DNA of 64,000 nucleotides, from the NCBI GenBank assembly GCA_010909165.1, contig VJWM01000019.1, forward strand, positions 558,001-622,000. The letters run 5' to 3'. Below, piece after piece: positions 11,488-23,200 of the stretch. This stretch comes from Anthoceros angustus. Taxonomy: Eukaryota; Streptophyta; Anthocerotopsida; Anthocerotales; Anthocerotaceae. The notes beneath the pieces are model-generated. The model was not told the origin of the DNA and made no database searches. It was given only the letters and a program-made list of their open reading frames with translations. Both the position numbers and the translations under genes were made by a program. Each line of letters opens with the position of its first letter. The stretch's first letter is position 1.

Positions 11488-12134
11488 ACAAACGCGCGGG
11501 CGCCCAGACGAAACCTAGGCAGAGCGTGTCCGTCCTTTTACCGCACTTTATCAAGTAATTGAAAATTCTGAAGCTCAATTCAAGCCACGCCTTTCGACAA
11601 ATATACGGCTTCCTGACGATGAGAGATTGATGACCATCTATCTAACTGCTTCTATCGATTCATCCTAGCAGGGACACACACGATATCCGCATATCCCAAA
11701 TTGTAGAAGGCTGTGGAGCTGATGTCTTGTTACCACTGCGGTGGCCACTTGCGTGCTGTTGGATTTTTGCAGTAATTTTGTGGCCGTGGTCCTTGGATCA
11801 GCGCACCACCGGGAGCTGCACTCCTGCGGGCGTGTGGTATTCAGACGCTGCAGAGGCCTGGTGCAAGCAGCGGTGTGAAAATGGCGAGGATGGAAGAATT
11901 CTAGACTCGTATGATGCAGAAGTTGGGCATCCTTCTGGTACGGAGTAGCTGATTCTTGGCCTGAGCGTTGGTAATGCCACGTCTGGGTGTTTGTGGAGTG
12001 GGTCTGGTATGAGCTGCGAGTATCTGCAATCCGGCATTTCCCCTGCCTGAATAGTGGGCGCCTGTTGTCTGCAGAGGTCGGTGAGCTGATGAGAAAGCCA
12101 GTGCCGGCAAGGGCCTTAGTCCTCCTGAACCAGC
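11488..12134. other. Upstream region of the CBS/DUF21 gene
   Basis: Short frames only. It should contain the promoter and 5' UTR of the gene starting at 12135. No TATA box is obvious. Confidence 0.4.
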
Positions 12135-15100
12135 ATGAGCATGGTGCAACTGATGCAGGCCGCTGTTCCATCCACTGCGCGCTTTTCTTCTGTGGGCGTC
12201 CCGGCGTGGAGGTCGAGTTTGCCTCCTTTACCCAGAGGGCGAAAGCGGCCTGCTCTGGCATTAAGCTACTCCAGTGGAAATTCAACAGGTCGTTCAGTGG
12301 GGTGCAGCGGCAGAAGAGCTGAGCACGCTAGCTTAGGGAGCTTGCATGTTCAGGGTTTAGGTTCTCGGCAGGGATGGAGGTTTACATGTCATGAGCTCCC
12401 CAGGTTGCAGAGGAAATTACGTAGGCTGGTCCGTTACAGTAGGAATTGCTCTTATTCCTGTCAAGCTGCTAACAGCACAGACGGGCGGTGCGATGATATA
12501 CCCCCGGAGCCTGGCAGGCAGGACACAGATAGTCAACAGAATCACCACCATCTAGACCCGAAGTGGAGGCTCATTGGGAATTGCATCAGAGCTGCTTTTT
12601 TGATTTGGGGTGCAGCGTCTTGCGTCTCATGGGTTTCTGGAGCAGGACAGGCATGGGCGGGAGAGAGTGGTTCTGTTCTGATTCCACAAGTCGGACGCGT
12701 CATGGATTTCTGGGGTCGGTTCTGGCCCAAGACTCTCCAGGTTTTTGGGGTCTTCAGGGATCAAGGGGTGCTTCTCTCCGTTCTTCTCGGGTTATCTGCT
12801 TTCTTCTCCATGGCAGAGACATCTATAACCACGTTGTGGCCTTGGAAGGTGCACCTCTACATATCCCTGCTGTGAATGAATCAAATTGAGTGAGCTACCT
12901 CAGGATGTCTGCTTGTAAGCAGCGTCTTTGTTAAAAGTTTTCAGCGTCTCGGTGAGGAGTCCAGTTCTGCTGGTTGATCACGTGCTCTGACAGGTGCGTG
13001 AGCTGGCAGAAAGGGAACAGGAGGGTGGAGTTTTTCAGTTGTTGCGGAATGATGTGACACGGTTTCTTACAACTATTCTCATCGGCACAACGTACATCAT
13101 CTAACTTTGTAGACCTTTTTATAATCCGGCAGTCTAAGGTGCTGGCTGAAATGTCCCATGACGATTTCACAGTTTCTAATCTGGGACATCAAGTCCCCGT
13201 TGGGTTTCAGTACAATGCAAAGATCACGTTCTCATTATTATGCACACTGTGTCTTGTAGTGTGGCAAACATTGCTGCAACAGCTCTGGTAACAGATGCAG
13301 CCACTGCCTTATTTGGTGAGGCTGGCATCAGTGCAGCAACAGGAGTAATGACGGTGTGTCTGGGGTCTTCCAATCATGCATGCACAGTCTCTGTTTTTGC
13401 ATTTTGTTGCCCATGTCTCAGGTTTGTGGTTGTATTTTTTTTCTGTTCCTTAAGTTATGTCATCTGATAGCCTGGGTGCTTCATGGCCAGGTTGTCATCT
13501 TGCTTGTCACAGAAATTGCTCCCAAGAGCATTGCCGTACATAATGCAACAGAAGTGGCTCGGGTTGTGGTATGTCCATCGCCGTTGTCCGTTTGAGTTAT
13601 GTGTGTTTGAGGCACAGCAAAGCTTAATAGACTCTGCATTTGTTTGAACCGTGCTATGGCTATTGCTTCTAATTCTGCTAATCTGCTGTAGGTGCGACCA
13701 GTGGCCTGGTTGTCTCTCATCCTGTATCCAGTGGGGCGTGTTGTCACGGCTTTGTCCACCAACCTTCTCAAGTTTCTCGGTCTAAAGCATAGTGGGTATG
13801 TCACTAATCCTTGCATCATTGTGAACTGTTTATGTGCTCAGCAGGGAGCAGCATGTTCCAGGTATTGTGCACAATGAAGCCTAGATTTACGGTTTGTATA
13901 TGTTACAATGTTGTGCAGAGAGCCCTTTGTGAGTGAGGAGGAATTGAAGCTTATGTTACGAGGAGCAGAACTCAGTGGAGCAATTGAAGAGGAAGAGCAG
14001 GTAGTGAAGGGTGTGGAGTATTGCAAAATACTCAGTTGTCTTACTCTTCTCATCCTCTGCAATCTTGCAGATCTCTGTCAGGGTTTAGACAAGTGGAGTT
14101 AGATGAGCAGAACGATGAAAGCCAGAGGTCCTGGTCATGACGTTGCCATCCTTTCCCGTCTTGTCTGCACAGCCTTTTTTATGTATGATGCTATGTGCTG
14201 TGCAGGACATGATTGAGAATGTGCTGGAGATCAAAGATACTTATGTTCGAGAAGTAATGACACCATTGGTAGATGTGGTAGCAATTGATTCCGAAGCTAC
14301 TTTAATGGACTTCCGCCAGTTGTGGGTCACACACCAGTATTCGAGGTAAGCCCCTTTGGACGTATAAGCATGTGTTGTCAAAGCTTTCTTCGAAGCAATT
14401 GAAGTGTACTTAGAGCATTTGTGCCACTCCACGGCCTAGCAAGTCGTCATATCTAGATGAGGCAAACAATTGAAAGACTCAGACAATAATCAAATTATTA
14501 GATGCTCAGCTTTGACTGAAGTATGATGAAAGTTTACAGGGTTCCGGTTTTTGAGCGGCGTGTTGACAATATAGTAGGTATAGCTTATGCGATGGACATG
14601 CTAGATTATGTTGAACAGGTATGCCTCTAAGCCTGTAGATGCATGCCTTTGGCATTCAGCAGCGTTGCCCATCATCCTTTTTCTAAGTTGCAAAGACTAT
14701 CATGGTGTCATGCAGGTTGAACTCCTGCAAAGGTTGTCGGTTGGGCGCATTGCCCACAGGCCAGCGTATTTCGTGCCAGGTGAATACGGAAGAATGGTTG
14801 TCATTTGCTTGTTCTCATCCCTTGTTAATGAGTCCAACTTTAATGGGAGAACAGAACATCAAACTATGTTGTCAACTTTTTTCCAGATTCTATGTCTGTA
14901 TGGAACTTATTGCGCGAGTTTCGTATTCGCAAAGTTCACATGGCCATTGTACTAAACGAATATGGTGGTGCTGTTGGGGTATGTAACTGCAACTTTGAAG
15001 GCTCATCTCCCACCACTCTCCCCGGCTCCACCATTAATATGTTGTTCTGAAATCCTAGTTCAGTATTGACATCTTGTGCTGGTGCTCGATTCCACTTCAG

Positions 15101-16462
15101 GTGGTAACTTTGGAGGACGTAGTAGAAGAAATTGTGGGTGAGATATTTGATGAGAACGACTCAAAGGTACGCTGGATTATGGTCTTTATTGGAGGTTCAG
15201 GTTTGCAGCATTGAAGGGTTTCCGGGCCTGGATGACCTGATGCGCATGTCAATTCCTATCTTATCTTTTTTTACTTTCCAGGAGGAAATTCGGAAGAAAA
15301 CCGGTTACGTGATCCAGAGGGCTGATGGAATATTTGATGTTGATGCAAACACCTCAATAGAGGATCTAAAGGATGCCTTAGAAATCAAGGTCCCAGAGGT
15401 AAGTGGTGACCAGTTTTAGCCATCAATATTTGAAGGCCTTTCTTACGGTGCCACTTTGTGGTGCTCCCAACTGCTGACAACAGTTTGTTGGCCTTGCTTG
15501 ACCAGGGTCCATATCACTATGAGACGGTGTCTGGTTTTGTTTGCGAAGCTTTTGGGTATATTCCCCGCACAGGGGAAAGTATCCCAGTGGTTTTTGAGAA
15601 GGCTGATATCGAGGATGGCCCCGACAGGAGGGAAGGAGAGCAAGACCATCAAGATGATCGAAAAGAAAAATTCCAATGGTACAAACTTGAGGTAAATCTA
15701 AGTTGATACACAGATGTTGCTGTGTGCGAATGGGGAGTTCGTCCTATTTGCCTTGCGTTTTGCAGCCTTTCGTCCTAATTGCGTTTTGCGTGTGAGCAGA
15801 TTTTAGCAGGAAATGCTAGAAAGGTTGGGTCTGTACGGTTCGAGAGGGCAGAGGGGTCCCAGGCCAAGGAGACTGCGATGAATCGCAATCCCTCCCGAGG
15901 AGTGAAACGCGCATGGGAAGATCGGGACCCATCCTCAGCCAAGGACAAACGACTGAGCAAGGAGTGGGATGATGTTGGGTATGCTCTGGATCCACCCGAG
16001 ATCGAAGACGTGGAGGAAGTATGCATATTAGAGAGCAGTGACGATGAGCGAGAAGAATCTACAGTCAGACGACGCTATCTGATTGCTGAGAGTGTTGATG
16101 TGGTTGCACGTGAATCACCTTGTCTAGTAGCAGATGGGCTAACGGTTGTAGGTCAGCAAGACTGGCAAATAGATTCCTTGGCACAGCAGAAGAGAGAACA
16201 AGGTTTCGAGACAGACGATGAGGTCGAGACAAGCACTGCCACTGCAATGGGCACATTGTGTGAAAAGTGGGAAGAGCAGGAGCGGCAGGTTGAACGACGG
16301 CGGCAAAGAAGGCGAAAACAGTCTGCTGAGGCAACTGTGGAGTTGAACAGGCAAAGGAAGGTTGATGTGAGGCGCCGGGAATCGGACATGGCAACCACCA
16401 TGTATCGCATGCGGGGTGGTAGAGACGATTCTGATGCTGCAAAGCAGCATGATCCGAGGTAG
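12135..16462 (+). CDS. Chloroplast DUF21-CBS (CNNM/CorC-like) membrane protein, 14 exons
   Basis: Homologue of Arabidopsis CBSDUFCH1/2 (At3g13070, At1g55930; named MGR8/9 as I recall), chloroplast-envelope proteins linked to Mg2+ transport. Exons: 12135-12848, 12994-13091, 13260-13353, 13491-13568, 13692-13795, 13919-14000, 14206-14345, 14540-14618, 14716-14779, 14887-14978, 15101-15166, 15282-15398, 15506-15691, 15800-16462; all phases agree, 858 residues. A Ser/Arg-rich transit-like N-terminus precedes the DUF21 domain (LLGLSAFFSMAETSITTLW, NIAATALVTDAATALFGEAG). The CBS pair follows (REVMTPLVDVVAID to VTLEDVVEEIVGEIFDE), then the CorC_HlyC-like domain (YETVSGFVCEAFGYIPRTGE, LAGNARKVGSVRFER). 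The last exon adds about 200 charged residues with an Arg-rich run, longer than I recall for Arabidopsis. Ion specificity is not readable from sequence. Confidence 0.93.
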
Positions 16463-18329
16463 TAGCCAGTCTTGGCCTTCAGAAGTTTCTGGGCTGCTCC
16501 ACAATGCTTCTCGAATGAAACTGTCTGAACCAGAACAGCTCAGGAGCCAATCATTCTTTTTGGGGGTCTTGTATATTGTTCGTCTACTTGTAACATTAAA
16601 TACCAACAATAATGTCAGTGTTGTCCTTCCGGACCGCATGACCTATCTTCGTCCTTCGTCCTTGTTTTGTTGGATTTCCACTTTTGCTTTTGATCTGCGA
16701 TTTCATCACCTTGGTACCCGCACGTGTTCTGGCATTCAAGCAAGAGATGTAGGGCCGCTTTCCTGGGCCAGTGCTTAGGTGGTAACCGAGGCTGCTTTTA
16801 CACTAAGCAGTGGTACAGACCCACGTCGTCCAGGCGTGGCGCGACTTTCGCTAACGGCCAGCCGGGCGCGCACAATCCCGTGTCGTTATAGTAAGGGGGC
16901 CTAGAGTCTGTTATAACCACATCAGCAACAAAGACCTAGTCCCCCAAGTCAAAAATAGGTCAGCATTCAGAGAGATGTCGTTGAGCAAAGTATGTCGGTG
17001 CTCCCGGAAAGAAACGAAACCGCTCTCCTTGGCTATCGAGAACATGACATCATGAAGAGGACTAGTGTGAAAGAGGGTAAGAGAGCTCCGTAATTTACGG
17101 GCGGAGCTGTGAGCGGTGTTGCACCGGTACGAGCACCTATGGTGTTCGAGAGCCTCCCTCGACGAGCTCGATGTCGGTACCCTCAAGAGGTGGGGGCTAT
17201 GGGGATGCATGTATGCCAATAGGAGACAAACCGAAGGTGGGACTGGTGGCAGGTGGCTTTCGATCCGAACACAATGCGAGATGGTGTTGCGTGGGTTAAC
17301 CCCTAAAGGATGAAGCTCATTTTCTGGTTTTTGAGCTGAATTTGCAGAGTTGCATCCCCTTATAGCATACGAAAAAGGACAGACCCTCATATGCACCTGC
17401 CACAAATTTGCAATGTCTAGGGAGCCTTCATGGCCAAGGGGCCATGGGAGAGCACCTTCATATAGGCAAAGAAATTGGCAAAGCAGCTCGTTGAGCAAAC
17501 TTTATTATGGATGTATGCATGGACATCCTCTCAAAAAATCAGCACAAACGGAGGTCGGGCACATGCTCTTCAGAATTTCTGAGCGGACAATTTGGCCATT
17601 ATAACCACTACCAACTGTCCTCCCACCTAACTACCGCCCATTACAGAAAGCAAAATGGAAACCCTTGGAGTCGGTGACCTAGTGCGTGGATATTCCTTGG
17701 ATATGCGGTGTAACCAAGATGGGATCGCGACATCCACCGGGTCATCGGGTCACTGAGCGGGCTACGAGGAGGGGGGACCGCCTCAAGAAGTACGTGGAAG
17801 GGGTCGTTGTGATAGCATGGGCCATCTGCTGGCATGGAGTCTAGTCTTGTTCCACGCGGGAATCTAGCCTAGTAGCAAATCATTGGGTATGGAGTTGGTG
17901 TCCGTTTTTTCTGTTCTATAAATCTACACGATCTCTTCATTGTTGGGCATATATGTGCAAAGGTCCGAGCTGAAGAATGTCTAACGAAACGCACCGCCAA
18001 CCATTCAATTTAAGTAGATTCGTCCTTTAGGGGTTAAATTGGGGCCTTGTGTGGCGCTACTTTTGCTGATGGCCAGCCGGGCGTGCACCAAACCCGTGTT
18101 GTTGCAATATGGGGTCCGTTCCCAAGGGAATGACTGTGTCTGCCCTGGAAGAGCAAGGTCCCAAGTCCTCCGCACCTGCACTCACCACCACACATTTAGG
18201 GTCCATCATCAGGACCTGGATCAATCTCTCCGGAGAAGTCTACCCGCTCAGTGACTCGGGACTCGCGTTAGTGCTGGACACACAAGGGCATGCAAATGTA
18301 ACGCGGCATCAACCCCAAAAGAAAGATCG
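16463..18329. other. No gene seen; carries a short dispersed repeat pair
   Basis: The transcript 3' end of the CBS gene probably lies in the first 300 bp. A ~64-bp segment around GGCCAGCCGGGCG occurs at 16836-16900 and again at 18051-18115 in the same orientation. A 15-bp block around AACCCCTAAAGGA (17295-17312) is inverted at 18022-18037. These look like remains of a repeat element. The longest minus frame (16911-17498) has no domain character. Confidence 0.4.
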
Positions 18330-19012
18330 CTTTACTAAACATGTGGATGTGGAGTATCACTTCATTCGAGAGGTGTTGGACGACAAGAGGGTACAACTTG
18401 TCAAGGTTCACACCAGCCAGAACCCTGCAGATATTCTTACTAAGGGACTCTCTACGGAGCAATTTGCACAAGCTCGGACACTGATGGGCATGAGGTAGTC
18501 CATTCTTCTACGAAGGTAAATTGGCCCACTTAATACGCATATTAAAGCCCAATGTACTTAGACTAATACGCTTAGTCTAAGTTAGGTGTCAGTTAAGTAT
18601 CATTAGTTTAGCTAAAGCTAATCACTAGGAAGCTTCTTGTGCTCTTTCCTAGGGGCTTCTTGTGGACCTTCCTAGGGAGCCTATTTGGAGGTATAAAATA
18701 CCCCAGAGCCCTCATCTCAATCAGAGAGAGATACATTTGCTTCTTCCTCTCCTCTCCTCTTTCCACCATTATGGGCTGCCACACGATCCTTCAAGGACAT
18801 GGTATGCGCCATGCTTTCCATGAAAGCTAGCTTTTTGCCTCTATATCCTTCACCGCCTCTAGTGTTTGACTCCTTGTTGGTTCAAGTTGTAAATGTGCTC
18901 CATTGCCTTCCACCACCGTGTGTTCATTTCCTTGCTGCACCTGATGCTTCAACGTGGTCTAATACTGTAACATCTGAGCTGTTCTCATTACTAGATTTCA
19001 AACTTGCAAGAC
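18330..19012 (+). mobile_element. Ty1/copia 3' end: RNase H tail plus LTR
   Basis: The plus strand encodes the copia RNase H C-terminus (FTKHVDVEYHFIREVL, VHTSQNPADILTKGLS) with a stop at 18498. LTR sequence follows, with a TATAAAATA box at about 18693 and a downstream AGAGAGAG leader. The whole segment recurs in opposite orientation at 23160-23905, and part of the LTR is at 27350-27487. The 5' part of this copy is missing. Confidence 0.82.
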
Positions 19013-19159
19013 CGAAACGAGGGTGGGCATCTCTTGTGCCCGTGGTGTTCATTTCCTTCACTGATGCTTCAACGTGGTCTAATACTGTAACATCTGAGCT
19101 GTTCTCATTACTAGATTTCAAACTTGCAAGACCGAAACGAGGGTGGGCATCTCTTCGCT
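18920..19159 (+). repeat. Tandem duplication, 2 x 120 bp
   Basis: Two nearly identical 120-bp units; the marker CTGATGCTTCAACGTGG occurs at 18941 and 19061. They overlap the end of the copia LTR-like sequence. The single counterpart at about 23165-23235 (inverted) shows that the duplication happened in this arm only. Confidence 0.88.
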
Positions 19160-19479
19160 GCCCGTAATTGTCAGAGGCCTGCATGGCTTACTCTAGCCTT
19201 ACGCTGCCGCCCGCGTGCCTCTCGCCTTCTGTGGCCGACGGGCGTGAATACCGCCATAACGCCATTGGCAACCCTACGGCCCTGGCCTGCTGCATGCCTG
19301 CCCTCCTCTTAGCACCGTCCACGTGGCCCCTCTTGCCAAAATACGCTCCCCGTTCTAAGTTTCCTTTCCGGCGTGCTTAGCGCGTCTTACTCCGGAGTGC
19401 CGCCCGGACTCACCGCGATCTACCCCAGAGTGCGGTCCGCAGACACTCGTCCCCTCTGCGGGTGGTCCGAAGTCCCCTG

Positions 19480-19852
19480 CTACTCCAGAGTGAGGTCCGA
19501 AGTCCCCCGTCTACTCCGGAGTGAGGTCCGGAGTCCCCCGTCTACTCCGGAGTGAGGTCCGGAGTCTTCTGCCTACTCCGGAGCGAGGTCCGGAGTCAGT
19601 TGCCTACTCTGGAGTGAGGTCCGGAGTCATTTGCCTACTCCGGAGTGAGGTCCGGAGTCATTTGCCTACTCCCGAGTGAGGTCAGGAGTCCCCCGTGTAC
19701 TCCGGAGTGAGGTCCGAAGTTTTCTGCCTACTCCGGAGCGAGGTCCGGAGTCAGTTGCCTACTCTGGAGCGAGGTTCGGAGTCATTTGCCTATTCCGGAG
19801 TGAGGTCCGGAGTCATTTGCCTACTCCCGAGTGAGGTCCAGAGTCATTTTAT
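19480..19852 (+). repeat. 31-bp minisatellite with a 155-bp higher-order repeat
   Basis: About 12 units of 31 bp. Each carries an 8-bp inverted repeat (ACTCCGGA, 6-bp spacer, TCCGGAGT) and a variable tail such as CATTTGC, CAGTTGC or CTTCTGC. The series of tails repeats after five units: TTCTGC is followed by the GAGCGAGG unit at 19567 and again at 19722, exactly 155 bp later. Looser relatives extend upstream to about 19390. Confidence 0.9.
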
Positions 19853-20360
19853 TACTCATCCTGGCCTTATTCCCTGCCTTATTTCTCACTCCACACCAAA
19901 AAAAAGCAAAACTAACCCTTTATCTTCCTACTAGGGAGAGTCTACGGTCCACACTCCTCATTGCGTTTGATGAGAGGTGACTCATTGACTCTTGGGTTGA
20001 TGAACGATCCCACAGAAGATGGAAGAAGATTGTGGCTCTTGATTAGCAGAAGACACTTTGGACAAGAGGAAAGCCACCTTCAAGACCCAAGCGTTTTTCA
20101 CATATTGAACCAGGATCTTGTCACATTGTGGTGCATAATGTATACTTGGAAATCTTGTCCACCTTGTCATAGTTAATATATACTTGAAAATCCCGTCTAC
20201 CTTGTCGTGCATAATGTATACTCAGAAATCCTTGCTTTGCTACAACCTTGTCAAAATTGTGGCTTGACAAGGTCATAGCAGGGCAGGACATCCAAGTATG
20301 CATCATGTACGACAAGATGGATGGGGGTTAATAATGAGTAAACAAGTTTGGGAGTGAATT
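19853..20360. other. No gene seen; short degenerate tandem repeats
   Basis: Between about 20110 and 20240 a ~45-bp unit containing CTTGTC, ATAATGTATACT and GAAATC recurs three times with changes. The rest shows nothing recognisable. Confidence 0.4.
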
Positions 20361-20575
20361 GCACGAGAGTGAATTGAATGTTTATCCCTGGTTCAAAATA
20401 GTGTACAGGAGCAATACATATATAGCCTTTAGAGTTGGCATCATCTCGATAGCTATAAAACCTATCACGATCTACAAAGTGTTTTATATACCAAAATGCT
20501 TCTATGACTTGTTTTCTTAACTCTAATACCTATGAGATTTGTTGTTAACAATTTAATAGATTTCTAACACTCCCA
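20361..20575 (-). mobile_element. Probable solo copia LTR
   Basis: On the minus strand a purine stretch GAGTGGGAG immediately precedes TGTTAGAAATC. A TATATAAAAC box follows about 90 bp later, and a CA end occurs near 20361 (CTCTCGTGCA). TG...CA ends, the purine tract and a TATA box fit an LTR of about 215 bp. The second LTR and target-site duplication were not found. Confidence 0.45.
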
Positions 20576-21174
20576 CTCAACACATCAGGCCCCGTTTCCA
20601 CTTGTTATGTACCACCGAAATAGCTCGTTATGATTGCTTTAACTCTTTGAACCCGTTTTCCATTTGGTTTGTATCACCGGAATGCCTTGTATAGGTAGCG
20701 CAGACATGGACGGGACAAATGTGTCAGGTATGTACCTGCGCCAAGCGCAGGTACAACCCTATTTTTTCGGAGGGAGCGACGTGGTCCAATCACTCTGTAT
20801 GATATTTACTTATTTTATTTCGATTCGTGTTTTCACCCAGAGCCTCCGTGACCGAGCCAAGATATTCGCCTTCCACTTTCGCTTCCGTGAGAAGCCCTGC
20901 GCACTCGAGATAAAACTTGGCCATGGTGATGGCACCTCTTTCTCCAGGTGCATCTTTTCTTGATTTTCTTAGACATCCTCATCTACTTAATCTGAGTGCA
21001 TCGTTGCCATTACCTACGTATGGGTTTCAACAAGCCCCTTGTCAAGGACTGCACCCACCACATGTGCCTCGAACTAGTTTCTCTATAATCCATCCCATGA
21101 GTTCTCCTCATACGCCATTTGTGCCTACTTTTGGCACCTATGCTGCAGGGGTGCCCTTGTATACCTCTCACGAA
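20576..21174. other. No gene seen
   Basis: Two short plus-strand frames (20664-20963, 20917-21189) lack domain character. It may be internal sequence of the LTR element next to it. Confidence 0.35.
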
Positions 21175-23200
21175 GTTGGCCCACCATAAGACCATCCTCA
21201 ATCCGCTTCGCAGTAGCCAAGTTCTTCTAAAACAAGAAGAAAGCGAATAAGTAAAGAAGACACTGGAGCTCCCAAGGACGAGAGCAACAAGAGCCGCAGC
21301 TGCAACTAGAAAGATCATAATCTGGACAATCAACCTAATACACATTCGAGGTACGATGCACCCAAAGTTCCCGAGGCAACCCAAAGCAAAGTAGGTACAA
21401 GTTGGTGCTAATAGCTTTCCGCCCTACGTTAGTGCTCAAGCTAAGTGATTCAGTCTTCCTCACAGTGATTTAGTCTTCATCGCATTGATTCAAACATCCT
21501 CACATTGATTCAGTCATCCTTGAAGTGATTACAAGATAGAATATAATTGTCTTTACGGTTTTCCGCCACTACGTTGGTACTCGAGGCAATTAAGTAAGGG
21601 CATATTGTGATTGTCAAATTACTTGGGCATGCCCCGACTTCAACAAGGACGCGCAAGTATGCCACCAGAAATGGAAGGGCGTATTCAATGATTACAAGAT
21701 AGATTGCTTACAAAATGTGTCCGGAGGTGCAACCTAAATTAAGTGTCAATGTTTTGAGATTGTTGACATGTACATGCATGATAGGCCACATGTTCAATGT
21801 GAGGCCCATGCAGATTCCAGTGATGCAGGTCTTGCAAGTTTGAGATCTAGTAATGAGAATAAATATTCACGGTTGGCCCACCATAAGACCATCCTCAACT
21901 CAAGAAGGCAAGTTCTTCTAAAACAAGAAGAAAGCGAATAAGTAAAGAAGACACTGGAGCTCCCAAGGACGAGAGCAACAAGAGCCGCAAATGCAACTAG
22001 AAAGATCATAACTGGACAATCAACCTAATACACATTCGAGGTAATGATGCACCCAAAGTTCGAGGCAACCCAAAGCAAAGTTGCTAATAGCTTTCCGCCC
22101 TACGTTAGTGCTCAAGCTAAGTGATTCGCCTCACGTTGATTTAGTCTTCATCGCATTGATTCAAACATCCTCACATTGATTCACCATCCTTGAAGTGATT
22201 ACAAGATAGAATATAATTGTCTTTACGGTTTTCCGCCACTACGTTGGTACTCGAGGCAATTAAGTAAGGGCATATTGTGATTGTCAAATTACTTGGGCAT
22301 GCCCGACTTCAACAAGGACGCAAGTATGCCACCGTAAATGGAAGGCGATTCAATGATTACAAGATAGATTGCTTACAAATGTGTCCTGAGGTGCAACCTA
22401 AATTAAGTGTCAATGTTTTGAGATTGTTGACATGTACATGCATGATAGGCCACATGTTCAATGTGAGGCCCATGCAGATTCCGATGATGCAGTGTCTTGC
22501 AAGTTTGAGATCTAGTAATGAGAATAAATATTCACGGTTGGCCCACCATAAGACCATCCTCAACTCAAGAAGGCAAGTTCTTCTAAAACAAGAAGAAAGC
22601 GAATAAGTAAAGAAGACACTGGAGCTCCCAAGGACGAGAGCAACAAGAGCCGCAAATGCAACTAGAAAGATCATAACTGGACAATCAACCTAATACACAT
22701 TCGAGGTAATGATGCACCCAAAGTTCGAGGCAACCCAAAGCAAAGTTGCTAATAGCTTTCCGCCCTACGTTAGTGCTCAAGCTAAGTGATTCGCCTTCCT
22801 CACGTTGATTTAGTCTTCATCGCATTGATTCAAACATCCTCACATTGATTCAGTCATCCTTGAAGTGATTACAAGATAGAATATAATTGTCTTTACGGTT
22901 TTCCGCCACTACGTTGGTACTCGAGGCAATTAAGTAAGGGCATATTGTGATTGTCAAATTACTTGGGCATGCCCGACTTCAACAAGGACGCAAGTATGCC
23001 ACCGTAAATGGAAGGCGATTCAATGATTACAAGATAGATTGCTTACAAAATGTGTCCGGAGGTGCAACCTAAATTAAGTGTCAATGTTTTGAGATTGTTG
23101 ACATGTACATGCATGATAGGCCACATGTTCAATGTGAGGCCCATGCAGATTCCAGTGATGCAGGTCTTGCAAGTTTGAGATCTAGTAATGAGAACAGCTC
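21175..23200. repeat. Three tandem copies of a ~665-697 bp unit
   Basis: Copies start at GTTGGCCCACCATAAGACC: 21175, 21872 and 22537. Lengths are 697, 665 and about 660 bp. The later two are almost identical and differ from the first by many 1-5 bp deletions. Each unit ends with GCAAGTTTGAGATCTAG, which also occurs (as the reverse complement) in the copia LTR arm. On the minus strand each unit has the same ~60-codon hydrophobic frame (IFLVAFAALVALVLG). No known protein is recognised. Confidence 0.88.

Noticed and set aside
16911-17498. 195-codon minus frame downstream of the CBS gene
   Set aside because: No domain and biased Ser/His/Leu composition. It overlaps dispersed repeat pieces.
19480-19852. 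Regular repeats considered as a CRISPR array
   Set aside because: Units are contiguous 31-bp repeats without unique spacers, and the genome is eukaryotic.
21790-22674. Hydrophobic minus frames in the tandem units, considered as a membrane protein
   Set aside because: The frame is short, recurs only with the repeat, and runs into LTR-like sequence. There is no start context or homology.
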